Source of the DNA: Bacillus cytotoxicus
Lineage (GTDB): Bacteria > Bacillota > Bacilli > Bacillales > Bacillaceae_G
Direction of reading: 5' to 3'
Assembly (NCBI RefSeq): GCF_023715645.1
Contig: NZ_JAMBOP010000002.1
Location: 62,001 to 126,000, forward strand
DNA: 64,000 nucleotides
This document shows positions 36,193 to 44,400 of the stretch, piece by piece. The translations under genes were made by a program, and so were the position numbers. Numbering within the stretch: the stretch's first letter is position 1; each line of letters starts with the position of its first letter. The notes beneath the pieces were generated by a model, which made no database searches, was not told the DNA's origin, and worked only from the letters and a program-made list of their open reading frames with translations.

Positions 36193-36825
36193 TCAATTTG
36201 CCAGCTGATGACGAAACGCATAAATAACCGCTTGTGTTCGATCACTTACATGTAATTTATTTAAAATATTGCTTACATGTGTCTTCACTGTTTTTAAAGC
36301 AATAAATAATTCATCTGCAATTTCTTGATTACTCTTTCCCTCAGCAATCAATAATAAAATTTCAAACTCTCGTTCTGTTAACTCTTCATGAAGCAGCTGT
36401 TCCTTCTTTTGACGCATACGTGACATCATTTTTCCAGTAACTTTCGGTTCAAGCACCGTTTCTCCGTCGTATGTCGCCCGAACTGCATCTGCTATATCAC
36501 TTGCTCTAGATGTTTTTAACAAGTAACTAGTCGCACCAGCTTCAATAACTGGATATAACTTTTCATCGTCTAAGAAACTTGTTACGACAACAATTTTTGC
36601 TTCCGGCCATTCTTGAATAATCGCCCTTGTTGCTTCAACACCATCCATTTCGTCCATAACGAGATCCATCAAAATAATATCCGGTTTTAATGATAGTGCT
36701 AATTCTGAACCCTTCCTTCCATTTTCCGCTTCTCCTACAACTTCAATGTCCGGCTGAGTTGATAAATAAGCTGATACACCCATACGAACCATTTCATGAT
36801 CGTCAACAAGCAATACTTTAATCAT
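36193..36825 (-). CDS. liaR: LiaR/VraR-type response regulator
   Basis: NarL-family response regulator of 210 aa. The receiver domain has [12 protein letters not shown], the phospho-Asp in [14 protein letters not shown] and Lys in SYLLKTSRA. The LuxR-type HTH is [20 protein letters not shown] with [20 protein letters not shown]. It overlaps liaS by 8 bases. In Firmicutes, LiaSR/VraSR responds to lipid II-cycle antibiotics and activates liaIH. Last gene of the liaIHFSR cluster. Confidence 0.95.
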   Translation of the reverse strand: MIKVLLVDDHEMVRMGVSAYLSTQPDIEVVGEAENGRKGSELALSLKPDIILMDLVMDEMDGVEATRAIIQEWPEAKIVVVTSFLDDEKLYPVIEAGATSYLLKTSRASDIADAVRATYDGETVLEPKVTGKMMSRMRQKKEQLLHEELTEREFEILLLIAEGKSNQEIADELFIALKTVKTHVSNILNKLHVSDRTQAVIYAFRHQLAN

Positions 36826-37879
36826 CGTCTTCCTCCCCTCTTTCTATAAGAATCGGCACTTTGACCTCTATTTGCGTTCCTTTATTCGGAAAACTTAATA
36901 CCTTTAAAGTTCCGCCAATTTCATGGACGCGCTCTTGCATAGAACGAAGGCCATATGACCCTACTTTGTTCACACCTACTTCAAAACCAACGCCATCATC
37001 AATAATCTTTAAAATTGCATATTCATCAATTTGGCGCAATCTCACTTCTGTTTTTTTCGCTTTTGCATGCCGCAATGTATTAGACAGTGCTTCTTGTACA
37101 ATACGGAATAAGTGATCTTCTACACCTTTTTTCAATTGAATTGGCTCAATCAACCATTCAATCTTCATATGTTGTTTTCTTGAAAGCTCTGATAATAACT
37201 CTTCAATGCCCTCTGTTAATTTTTTACCTTCTAATTGGACAGGACGTAAATGAAGAAGCAACGCTCTCATTTCCGATTGTGCGTTTACAACCATATTTTC
37301 AACAAGTTTTAATTGTTTTTGCGTCCCTTCTGGTATATGAGCGATTTGCTCATTAATAGCTGACATCATCATCGACATCGCAAAGAGCTGTTGACTGACA
37401 GAATCATGAAGCTCCCTCGCTAAACGATGTCGTTCCTCTGAAATAGCCTGTTGTCTCATCTCTTCATTCCAATGTGCTCGTTCATTCGTTACTTTTTGAA
37501 ATAATCCTGCTTGTTCTTCTAAACGTTTAGCAAGCGCAAGTACCTTCCGCTCCACTTCATGAAATTCATCTTCTGCTGTAAACACAGTATCTCTTGGAAA
37601 ATTTCCTCTTTCAACTTCAAACAAAAAAGTCGTTAATCCTTGAATACGCTGCTGCATGTAATAACCAATTGCATATCCAACAATTCCACCAATGAGAAGA
37701 CTCGTACAGATAATAAACAAACTAACGGGAACAGAAGCAATCGTTTCTTTCCATAATAAATCGTACACATTTTGCTGACTTTTCCATACATAAACGATGG
37801 TACAAATAAGTGCAATACTGATAGAAGATAATATTGAATAGCGAATATACATCCATGAAATGTTCTTCTGTTTTTTCAT
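36818..37879 (-). CDS. liaS: LiaS/VraS-type sensor histidine kinase
   Basis: Intramembrane-sensing kinase of 353 aa with two close TM helices (about 14-30 and 45-70) and almost no extracellular loop. HAMP follows, then the HisKA_3 H-box [20 protein letters not shown] and a HATPase domain with [15 protein letters not shown] and DDGVGFEVG. Its ATG overlaps the liaF stop by one base and its end overlaps liaR. Confidence 0.95.
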   Translation of the reverse strand: MKKQKNISWMYIRYSILSSISIALICTIVYVWKSQQNVYDLLWKETIASVPVSLFIICTSLLIGGIVGYAIGYYMQQRIQGLTTFLFEVERGNFPRDTVFTAEDEFHEVERKVLALAKRLEEQAGLFQKVTNERAHWNEEMRQQAISEERHRLARELHDSVSQQLFAMSMMMSAINEQIAHIPEGTQKQLKLVENMVVNAQSEMRALLLHLRPVQLEGKKLTEGIEELLSELSRKQHMKIEWLIEPIQLKKGVEDHLFRIVQEALSNTLRHAKAKKTEVRLRQIDEYAILKIIDDGVGFEVGVNKVGSYGLRSMQERVHEIGGTLKVLSFPNKGTQIEVKVPILIERGEEDDD

Positions 37880-38619
37880 TATATTTTCCTCACTTCCGTA
37901 TCGCCTACGATAAGCGAAGAAATAATTTTAATGCGGCGAGGAGCTTCTTTATACTGCTCCGTTCTAAACTTCACATTACGATTAAAACCTGTTTCTTCAT
38001 GCGACGGAAGCGAAATTCTTCCAACAATAACAGAATGATTCAAAGATAATTCAATATCGTATGGAACATACAAGCGAATATTACCAATCACACCGCGAAT
38101 GACAATAACGGTTTCGCCTTCAGGAATGATCGCTGTTGTTAAATCAATTTCAACATCACCGACTCCATATTGAATATTAACATCTTCTAACTCATATATA
38201 TGGTCCATGATTCGCACGTTACCAACCATAATATTCTTTATATACGGTTCTGTTCGATAGATTTGTTTTTCTTCATTTATATATTCTTCTTCCTTAATTT
38301 CGACCTGTACCGATTTTGTCTTTTGCTGACTTTGTATCAGTTGGTAACCAATAAACGCTAAACTAGCAAATAAAACGAGTACGAATGCTGCTGATGAAAA
38401 TAGGAAAAATAAGAAAACAAGTCCCCCAACAAATAAACACACATTCCCTCTCACATAACGATTCTTTTTCCGATAATGTCTTCCAAACATAATCATAATA
38501 AAGGCAAAAATAAGAGCACCAGGCTCAAAATGACCGAGAATCATATCAAGAAAAAGTCCGAATCCAAATATGATGAGGAGCATCCCTAATAATTGTGTTT
38601 TTGAAAATTGTTTCTTCAT
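37879..38619 (-). CDS. liaF: LiaF, membrane inhibitor of LiaRS
   Basis: 246 aa from the ATG at 38619 (GGGGGAG 5 bases upstream; the longer frame lacks an RBS). Four hydrophobic helices in the N-terminal half (e.g. LLGMLLIIFGFGLFLDMI, VCLFVGGLVFLFFLFSSAAF). A C-terminal beta-rich DUF2154-type domain has VRIMDHIYELEDVNIQYGVG, VIRGVIGNIRLYVPYDIE and SSLIVGDTEVRKI. LiaF keeps LiaS off without stress. A bcr-type repeat and a gap of about 210 bp separate it from liaH. Confidence 0.92.
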   Translation of the reverse strand: MKKQFSKTQLLGMLLIIFGFGLFLDMILGHFEPGALIFAFIMIMFGRHYRKKNRYVRGNVCLFVGGLVFLFFLFSSAAFVLVLFASLAFIGYQLIQSQQKTKSVQVEIKEEEYINEEKQIYRTEPYIKNIMVGNVRIMDHIYELEDVNIQYGVGDVEIDLTTAIIPEGETVIVIRGVIGNIRLYVPYDIELSLNHSVIVGRISLPSHEETGFNRNVKFRTEQYKEAPRRIKIISSLIVGDTEVRKI

Positions 38620-38640
38620 TGCAGCTCCCCCTTCTTTATT

Positions 38641-38749
38641 ATATATAAATCCACTTTGATTTTTTAACACACAAATCTCTTCTATATATGGACAGATCCT
38701 CTTGTCCTCTCCTAAAAAGAAAGAGGTTTTTTAACTTGGATATATATTT
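38641..38749 (+). repeat. bcr-type repeat, copy L (internal deletion) inside the lia operon
   Basis: Both ends are present (TATATAAATCCACTTTGATT and TTTAACTTGGATATATATTT) but the GGCCCTGACC core is missing, leaving about 110 bp. It sits between liaH and liaF. Confidence 0.8.
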
Positions 38750-38829
38750 ACATAGAAGAAAAAGGCATTGTATTCCAACACCTTTTCTTCTATCACTATA
38801 TCATAAGCTCGTTTTATAATATACTACAA

Positions 38830-39492
38830 TTATTTTACTGACTCTTTCGTTAAATATGCTTCTTTTTTCTCCTTCATTTCGCGTTCAAGCTTTGCAATCT
38901 TCATATCAAATGTGTCACGTGTATGATCTTCATTGATACGAAGCTCTAAATCACGAATGTGAGTTTCAATCTCTTCAAAGCGTAAAAATGGGTTGTTTTC
39001 ATCCATTTTATGAAGAGCCGTATTCATGCGACGGTTCGCATGTGCCATATTTTCACGTGCCATTAATTCCATACGTTTTGCATTCATTTCTTTTAATTTA
39101 TTTTTCATTTCACGAAGACGACGCTCTAACTCATCAATTTGTTCTAAAACACCTGCATACATTTCTTCTAAGCGAGCGACTTGCCCTTCGTAGTATGCCA
39201 ATTCTTCTAATGCACGCTCATGCAGTTGCATTTCTCCTGCTTCTTTTGCAATTACAGCTTGCTTGGATCTCTTATTTACGAAATATCGCGCCTGCTCAAG
39301 TTCTTGCGCAAAATTAGATTTTAATGTTTTATGACGCTCAATTAACTTTTCAATTTTTGTTACTTCACGCTCGCTATCACGTAAATATTGATTTAACATC
39401 GCAATTGGATTTTTTCTTTCTTTCTCGTCTAACGTATTATGAAGATCTGCAAGTATTGCATCACGTACACGTCCGAATAATGATTGTTTCAT
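38830..39492 (-). CDS. liaH: PspA/IM30-family phage shock protein (LiaH-like)
   Basis: 220 aa, almost entirely coiled coil, as expected for PspA/LiaH, which forms rings on stressed membranes. The N-terminal amphipathic helix MKQSLFGRVRDAILADLHNT, long Glu/Lys/Arg-rich helices (residues 25-190) and the motif KNPIAMLNQYLRDSEREV are characteristic. It lies 46 bp downstream of the LiaI-like gene and is the main LiaR output in B. subtilis. Confidence 0.92.
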   Translation of the reverse strand: MKQSLFGRVRDAILADLHNTLDEKERKNPIAMLNQYLRDSEREVTKIEKLIERHKTLKSNFAQELEQARYFVNKRSKQAVIAKEAGEMQLHERALEELAYYEGQVARLEEMYAGVLEQIDELERRLREMKNKLKEMNAKRMELMARENMAHANRRMNTALHKMDENNPFLRFEEIETHIRDLELRINEDHTRDTFDMKIAKLEREMKEKKEAYLTKESVK

Positions 39493-39538
39493 TTTTAATC
39501 TTCCTCTCTTCTACTCTATTATTTGTTGTTATTTCATA

Positions 39539-39889
39539 TTAGTTATTTTTCATTAATCTGTTCCACTCATCTTCAAAATTGCTATATGGCTTCGAACTAT
39601 CTGTAGCTACTACATGTTTTTCTTTTTTCCATTCACGGTATCCATAATATAGAACGACTAATGCCGCAATACCGATCAACGCTGGAGAATGAGATAGGGC
39701 AATTGACAAGCCAATTAAACCAACAATCCCCCAAGCTAACTTTCCAAAAAATGATTTTGCTCGCACAAATGATTTATAGCTCCAATATACAATCCCTGCT
39801 CCAATTGCTAATCCTACAATACCAGCAAGGCTTCCAAGAGCAATTAAAGCCAAAATACCGGCTGCCATAAACGCTAAAAACTGTTTCAT
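39539..39889 (-). CDS. liaI: LiaI-like small membrane protein
   Basis: 116 aa with three to four hydrophobic helices (FMAAGILALIALGSLAGIVG, AIGAGIVYWSYKSF, GKLAWGIVGLIGLSIAL, GIAALVVLYYGYREW) and a hydrophilic C-terminal tail. It occupies the LiaI position ahead of liaH; LiaI anchors LiaH to the membrane in B. subtilis. Sequence similarity to LiaI is by architecture and place only. RBS GGGAGG. Confidence 0.75.
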   Translation of the reverse strand: MKQFLAFMAAGILALIALGSLAGIVGLAIGAGIVYWSYKSFVRAKSFFGKLAWGIVGLIGLSIALSHSPALIGIAALVVLYYGYREWKKEKHVVATDSSKPYSNFEDEWNRLMKNN

Positions 39890-39976
39890 CTTGTGCTTGC
39901 CTCCCTTCGATTTGATACTCTTATCTTACCTATCTTTTCATTTTTCTATAACGAGCTTAAGAACCGTTTTTCTCTC

Positions 39977-39988
39977 AGACTTAAGTCC
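39977..39988 (-). promoter_or_regulatory. Candidate LiaR/VraR operator
   Basis: Palindrome AGACTTAAGTCC about 90 bp upstream of the liaI-like ATG. It contains ACT-TA-AGT, like the inverted ACT/AGT half-sites reported for VraR. A -10 could not be placed with confidence. Confidence 0.4.
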
Positions 39989-40021
39989 TATTTGTTATCA
40001 GACCTGATGGAATGATAGAAA

Positions 40022-40135
40022 TACAAGTTGAAAAAACGACATGAAAAACACTTTCTTTTTAGGAGGGCAAGAGCGTCTAGCCTTGCATAGGTGCGGTCAG
40101 GGCCTTTTTTGGCCACATGCATTGTTTAAAACAAA
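40022..40135 (-). repeat. bcr-type repeat, copy M (partial)
   Basis: Starts ACAAGTTGAAAAAACGACAT, reverse core GGTGCGGTCAGGGCC, ends CATTGTTTAAAACAAAAG without the second inverted end. Confidence 0.7.
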
Positions 40136-40169
40136 AGAGGATGTCTTCTATTAGACATCCTCTTTTTCA

Positions 40170-41486
40170 TTATGCTATTTTTTCATACTCTTTTTTCTCA
40201 GCTGCAGGCGAAAGACGCGGAAAATTAATAACAATTGAGATAATACCGCAAACCCCAACTAATATTGGATAAAATGAGTACGGCAATAATTCAATTGGCG
40301 AAAGTGAAGCAAATCCTGCCGCTGTTAACATTTGTGCACCGTATGGAATTAATCCTTGTACACTACAAGAGAATAGATCTAACAAGCTCGCAGATTTTTT
40401 CGGATCAATATTATATTTGTCTGCCACATTCTTTGCTAGTGGACCTGTGAAAATAATCGAAATCGTATTATTTGCTGTGCACATATTTGTCATACTTACA
40501 AGACCAGCAATTCCAAATTCTGCACCTTTTTTCGAACGAATATTACGCGTTAACACATCCATTAAATATTGAATACCACCATTATATTGAATAATCTCGA
40601 CCATTCCACCGATTAAAATTGCTAATAATACAAGCTCCATCATTCCATTAATGCCTACTGTAACGCTTTTAAAGAACGTTGCGAGTGTATAACTTCCATC
40701 TAGCATACCGATCATACCAGATAAAACCGTTCCTCCTGTTAATACAACTAATACGTTCCATCCGAGCAGCGCTGAAATTAGCACTCCTGCATACGGTAAA
40801 ATTTTCACCCAATTAAATGCATGGGCAGTCATATGTGAATGAGTGCCTACCGTAAGAACAACTAACAATACGCTCGTAACAATAGCAGCTGGTAGTACAA
40901 TTAAGAAATTCGTTTTAAACTTATCTTTCATTTCCGTTCCTTGTGTACGGACAGCTGCAATTGTCGTATCTGAAATAAAAGATAAATTGTCACCAAACAT
41001 CGCACCGCCAACAACCGTTGCCATAGCAAGCGCCATCGAAATATCAGTTTCCCCACTAATTCCTACTGCAATTGGAGCCAATGCTGCAATCGTCCCCATT
41101 GACGTTCCCATTGCTAATGAAATAAAAGCACCGATAATAAATAACCCGACAACTAAAAATCCTTGCGGCAAAATCGAAAGAGCTAAGTTTACAGTTGCAT
41201 CAACACCGCCCATACCTTTTGCCGTTTCAGAAAACGCACCTGCTAATACAAAGATTAATACCATAATCATGATATCTGGATTGCCTGCCCCTTTAGCAAA
41301 ACGTTCAACCTTTGTTGTAAAGTTTTCTTTTCTGTTCATTACTAATGCAGCAGCAACTGCAATTAAAATTGCAACCAAAATTGGTAACTTATAAAAATCC
41401 CCTGTAATTACACCTGAACCAATAAATAATGCCAAAAATATACCAAGTGGTAATAATGCCCATCCATTTCCTTTTGTTTGTTCCAA
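40170..41486 (-). CDS. NhaC-family transporter under SAM riboswitch, probable methionine transporter
   Basis: Polytopic membrane protein of 438 aa with about 11-12 TM helices, of the NhaC Na+/H+ antiporter superfamily. It has GTSMGTIAALAPIAVG and FGDNLSFISDTTIAAVRTQ, typical of the family, and MTNMCTANNTISIIF. Starts with TTG (GGAGAGG 8 bases upstream). The SAM-I riboswitch ahead of it implies expression when methionine/SAM is short. S-box-linked NhaC-type carriers have been proposed as methionine transporters (MetT); specificity here is inferred from that control, not from residues. Confidence 0.85.
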   Translation of the reverse strand: MEQTKGNGWALLPLGIFLALFIGSGVITGDFYKLPILVAILIAVAAALVMNRKENFTTKVERFAKGAGNPDIMIMVLIFVLAGAFSETAKGMGGVDATVNLALSILPQGFLVVGLFIIGAFISLAMGTSMGTIAALAPIAVGISGETDISMALAMATVVGGAMFGDNLSFISDTTIAAVRTQGTEMKDKFKTNFLIVLPAAIVTSVLLVVLTVGTHSHMTAHAFNWVKILPYAGVLISALLGWNVLVVLTGGTVLSGMIGMLDGSYTLATFFKSVTVGINGMMELVLLAILIGGMVEIIQYNGGIQYLMDVLTRNIRSKKGAEFGIAGLVSMTNMCTANNTISIIFTGPLAKNVADKYNIDPKKSASLLDLFSCSVQGLIPYGAQMLTAAGFASLSPIELLPYSFYPILVGVCGIISIVINFPRLSPAAEKKEYEKIA

Positions 41487-41533
41487 CGTTATAACCTCTC
41501 CTCTTTCTAAACCTATCCTTCACAAGAGCGAAA

Positions 41534-41565
41534 AAAGACCTCTTCTGAAAAGAAGAGGTCTTATA
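41534..41565 (-). terminator. Expression-platform terminator of the SAM riboswitch
   Basis: AAGACCTCTTCT and AGAAGAGGTCTT arms with a 4-base loop and a T6 tail, 50 bp ahead of the transporter start. Confidence 0.9.
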
Positions 41566-41587
41566 TATATCATATAAGAAACACTCT

Positions 41588-41692
41588 TCTCATCTATCAA
41601 GCATATCGCTTGCTGGATTTGGCACAGCACTCTATTATGAGTCCGCTGCCGAGGCATCGTAGGGCCAGTCCCTCCGCCTCTCTTGATAAGAA
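41588..41692 (-). promoter_or_regulatory. SAM-I (S-box) riboswitch
   Basis: On the minus strand the S-box core is intact: AGAGAGGCGGAGGGACTGG, then CCCTACGATGCCTCGGCAGC, the P3 loop, GTGCTGTGCCAAATCCAGCA, and the 3' side of P1, GATGAGAAGAG. The aptamer is followed by a terminator, fitting an OFF switch that terminates when SAM binds. Confidence 0.95.
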
Positions 41693-41756
41693 GGTTTCAT
41701 ATTATATTTTGTGTAAACTAATCTTTTTCTTACTTTACTCGCTGCAGGAGAAAATG

Positions 41757-42299
41757 TCAAATATTATTTCTATCAAAATAGTTGGTATTTTTTTGAATTT
41801 CTTTTTCTAAAATAGAAAACCAAAAAAAATCTTCTTCTTCAATTTTTTTCATAATCCACTTTGCCGTATTCCAAGCTACTTCATACTCCAATTTTGAAAT
41901 ATCTCCTTTCGTATATACCTCTTCTAGCTCATTTTCATCTAGTAAATACATTTCCCCATTTGGCAACAAGACAACATCTAAATATAAATCATCAAAATAA
42001 GGCAATCCTCTTTCATCCATTTTATACTCTTTGGCAACATCAATATAATATTGAACAAGCTCTTTTTTCTCATTTAACATTGCTGTAATCGCAAAGTTTT
42101 TTCCATTTATGAAATATTGAATCCAAGTATAGCCATTATTTGCAATACAAATGTTCCGATTTCGATACTGCTTGAAACTCGGCTCTTTCACTTGCTTTAT
42201 ATGTAATATACCTAACATACCATCCTGAACGTCTTTTACCGTATATGTTTTATCAATTAATCGTTCCCATGATGAACCATCTCCATATTTCCGTTTCAT
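41757..42299 (-). CDS. DUF402 family protein
   Basis: 180 aa from the ATG at 42299 (AAGGAG 8 bases upstream). A beta-barrel DUF402/YgaC-like fold: NICIANNGYTWIQYFINGKN, YYIDVAKEYKMDERGLPYFD, DLYLDVVLLPNGEMYLLDEN. The conserved Asp/Glu residues (YIDV, DDLYLDVV, LLDENEL) match the pattern of DUF402 nucleotide phosphatases, though its substrate is unknown. Monocistronic. Confidence 0.85.
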   Translation of the reverse strand: MKRKYGDGSSWERLIDKTYTVKDVQDGMLGILHIKQVKEPSFKQYRNRNICIANNGYTWIQYFINGKNFAITAMLNEKKELVQYYIDVAKEYKMDERGLPYFDDLYLDVVLLPNGEMYLLDENELEEVYTKGDISKLEYEVAWNTAKWIMKKIEEEDFFWFSILEKEIQKNTNYFDRNNI

Positions 42300-42318
42300 C
42301 CTCATTTCTCCTTATTTC

Positions 42319-42403
42319 ATATATAATCCACTTATTTTTTACATATAAGTTGCTGCTATGCAGAAAAAACACGCCTCCTAAAAAAGAAATGGTTTTTATT
42401 TTT
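42319..42403 (+). repeat. bcr-type repeat, copy N, left part
   Basis: Left end ATATATAATCCACTTATTTT with GCTGCTATGCAGAAAA and AAATGGTTTTTATTTTT. Interrupted or replaced on the right by the MITE-like element that starts at 42404. Confidence 0.6.
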
Positions 42404-42647
42404 GTAACTACTCAGCCATACATTTCATTTAAAAGTTTGGTAAGGAGTATAATTCCAGCGATAACACGCTTACCTATAATTGTTGCCATGAAGATAACAA
42501 TGGACCTACACCTCGCTGCCTTTCTTTGTTTTAAAACTTTGCGCGTGGCAGGAAAAGGCCCTGACCGCTACTATACATAGCCAGTCCCTCTCGACCATTT
42601 AAAAAATGCTTTTCTATCGGTTTTTCACAGAGTGACTGAGTAGTTAC
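42404..42647. mobile_element. MITE-like element, IS66-type ends, 8-bp target duplication
   Basis: 244 bp bounded by inverted repeats GTAACTACTCAG / CTGAGTAGTTAC and flanked on both sides by the direct repeat TTATTTTT. Ends beginning GTAA plus an 8-bp duplication are the hallmarks of the IS66 family. There is no transposase ORF. Inside lies a bcr core (GTGGCAGGAAAAGGCCCTGA, CATAGCCAGTCCCTCTCGAC). Confidence 0.65.
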
Positions 42648-42660
42648 TTATTTTTTTATA

Positions 42661-42694
42661 AAAAAAGGCCTTCACGCACACCGTGAAGGCCCTT
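42661..42694 (-). terminator. Terminator after the DAACS transporter
   Basis: GGGCCTTCACG/CGTGAAGGCC-type hairpin with T-rich tail on the minus strand, directly after the stop codon. Confidence 0.85.
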
Positions 42695-42701
42695 CTATCA
42701 A

Positions 42702-43970
42702 TTAAGCTACTTGCTTCTCTGAAATCTCTTTCAAATAAGCTTGTCCTTTTTCTGCGTCATATTGTCCTTCCCATTTAGACATAACAACTGCAGCTAAAGA
42801 GTTACCTACTACGTTTACTGCAGTACGTGCCATATCTAGAATACGGTCAATACCAGCGATAAACGCTAAACCTTCAGATGGAATACCTACTGTATGAAGC
42901 GTTGCTAATAATACAACGAACGATACGCCCGGTACACCAGCAATCCCTTTTGAAGTAAGCATTAAGACAAGAAGTAATGTAATTTGTTGCGTAAGAGATA
43001 AATGAATACCATACATTTGCGCTAAGAAAATCGCTGCAATTGCTTGATATAATGTTGAACCATCTAAGTTAAATGAATAACCTGTTGGAATAACGAAAGA
43101 TGTAATTGCTTTCGGACAACCGAAACGTTCCATCTTTTCCATAATCTTTGGTAGAACCGTCTCTGAGCTTGCTGTAGAATATGCTAAAATTAGCTCGTCT
43201 TTTAAAATCTTAAAGAATTGGAAAATATTAATTCCAAATATCTTTGCCGTAAGACCTAATACAACAACAACGAAGAAAATCATTGATCCATAAACAACAA
43301 AAACTAAATTAGCCAATGGAACTAATGACTTTACACCAAACGTAGAAACCGTTACGCCAATTAACGCAAACACACCAAATGGTGCAAACTTCATAACTTG
43401 GTTTGTTACATAGAACATTGCATCGGCTACACCTTGGAAGAAATTCAGAACTGGTTTTCCTCTTTCTCCAATTGCCGCTACCCCTAAACCAAATAATACA
43501 GAGAAGAAAATAATTGCAAGCATATCACCATCTGCTAACGACTTCATAATATTCGTTGGAACAATATTTACGAACGTGTCTGCAAATGAATGCTGTACTT
43601 TTTCTGTTGTAGCTGCAATCTTAGAAATATCTGTTTTTTGTAATGATGACATATCCACACCTTTTCCTGGCTGGAATATGTTTGCTACTAATAATCCAAC
43701 AACAATCGCAATCGTTGTAATAATTTCAAAATAAATAATTGTTTTTCCGCCTAAACGTCCAAGCTTTTTCACATCGCCAACGCCGGCAACACCAACAACA
43801 ATACTTGCTACTACAATTGGTACAACAATCATTTTAATTAAACGAATAAAAATGTCACCAATCGGTTTTAGATACTTTACAATCTCTGTATTCCCATAAA
43901 AAATCGCCCCTACGAGGATACCGAGAGCAAGACCTATTAAAATTTGCCATGCAAGTCCAATTTTTTTCAT
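42702..43970 (-). CDS. Dicarboxylate/amino acid:cation symporter (glutamate/aspartate, DAACS)
   Basis: Glutamate/aspartate symporter of the GltP/GltT family, 422 aa, eight TM helices and two hairpins. Signatures: IRLIKMIVVPIVVASIV, the Ser-rich HP1 AYSTASSETVLP, TM7 FNLDGSTLYQAIAAIFLAQ, HP2 TSKGIAGVPGVSFVVLLATL, and TM8 GIDRILDMARTAVNVVGN with the substrate-binding Asp/Arg positions. Proton or sodium coupling cannot be decided. RBS AGGGGG. Monocistronic. Confidence 0.93.
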   Translation of the reverse strand: MKKIGLAWQILIGLALGILVGAIFYGNTEIVKYLKPIGDIFIRLIKMIVVPIVVASIVVGVAGVGDVKKLGRLGGKTIIYFEIITTIAIVVGLLVANIFQPGKGVDMSSLQKTDISKIAATTEKVQHSFADTFVNIVPTNIMKSLADGDMLAIIFFSVLFGLGVAAIGERGKPVLNFFQGVADAMFYVTNQVMKFAPFGVFALIGVTVSTFGVKSLVPLANLVFVVYGSMIFFVVVVLGLTAKIFGINIFQFFKILKDELILAYSTASSETVLPKIMEKMERFGCPKAITSFVIPTGYSFNLDGSTLYQAIAAIFLAQMYGIHLSLTQQITLLLVLMLTSKGIAGVPGVSFVVLLATLHTVGIPSEGLAFIAGIDRILDMARTAVNVVGNSLAAVVMSKWEGQYDAEKGQAYLKEISEKQVA

Positions 43971-44400
43971 ACTTACTGCAACCCCCTTCTTAGATGTTCT
44001 TAATTTTCATATTCTATTTTTCTATAAAATACGAAAAAATAGCAGTATTGAATATTGTTCGACTATTCAATACTTTCCTCCCTTTTAAAATAATAAGGCA
44101 AAAATAGAAATCTGACAACTAAATAAGTTTACCAACATGTAAATATTTTTGTTGACAAGAATAAAGGTCATGTTAGGAAACCTAACATGAGAACGATTCC
44201 TCATTAGGAGTCTCAGCCTCATGTTGATTTGTCATAATAAGTTATTTTTTCGTAGAAACGAACAATTAAGACGTAAAATTCTTCTAATTTTCGCTGTTTA
44301 GTAACAATTCCTCAAATATTTTTTTACATTATCATTACAACAATAGACATTATTCTCTTTTATATGATTAGATAGAAACATAGGGAAAGGAGATAGGCAG
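43971..44400. other. Divergent promoter region with a palindrome
   Basis: 430 bp between the divergent DAACS and M23 genes, with no ORF. It holds an inverted repeat ATTGAATA/TATTCAAT (44049-44073) and CATGTTAGG-aaa-CCTAACATG (44170-44190), the latter a good operator candidate. Promoters for both genes must lie here but were not pinned down. Confidence 0.5.
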
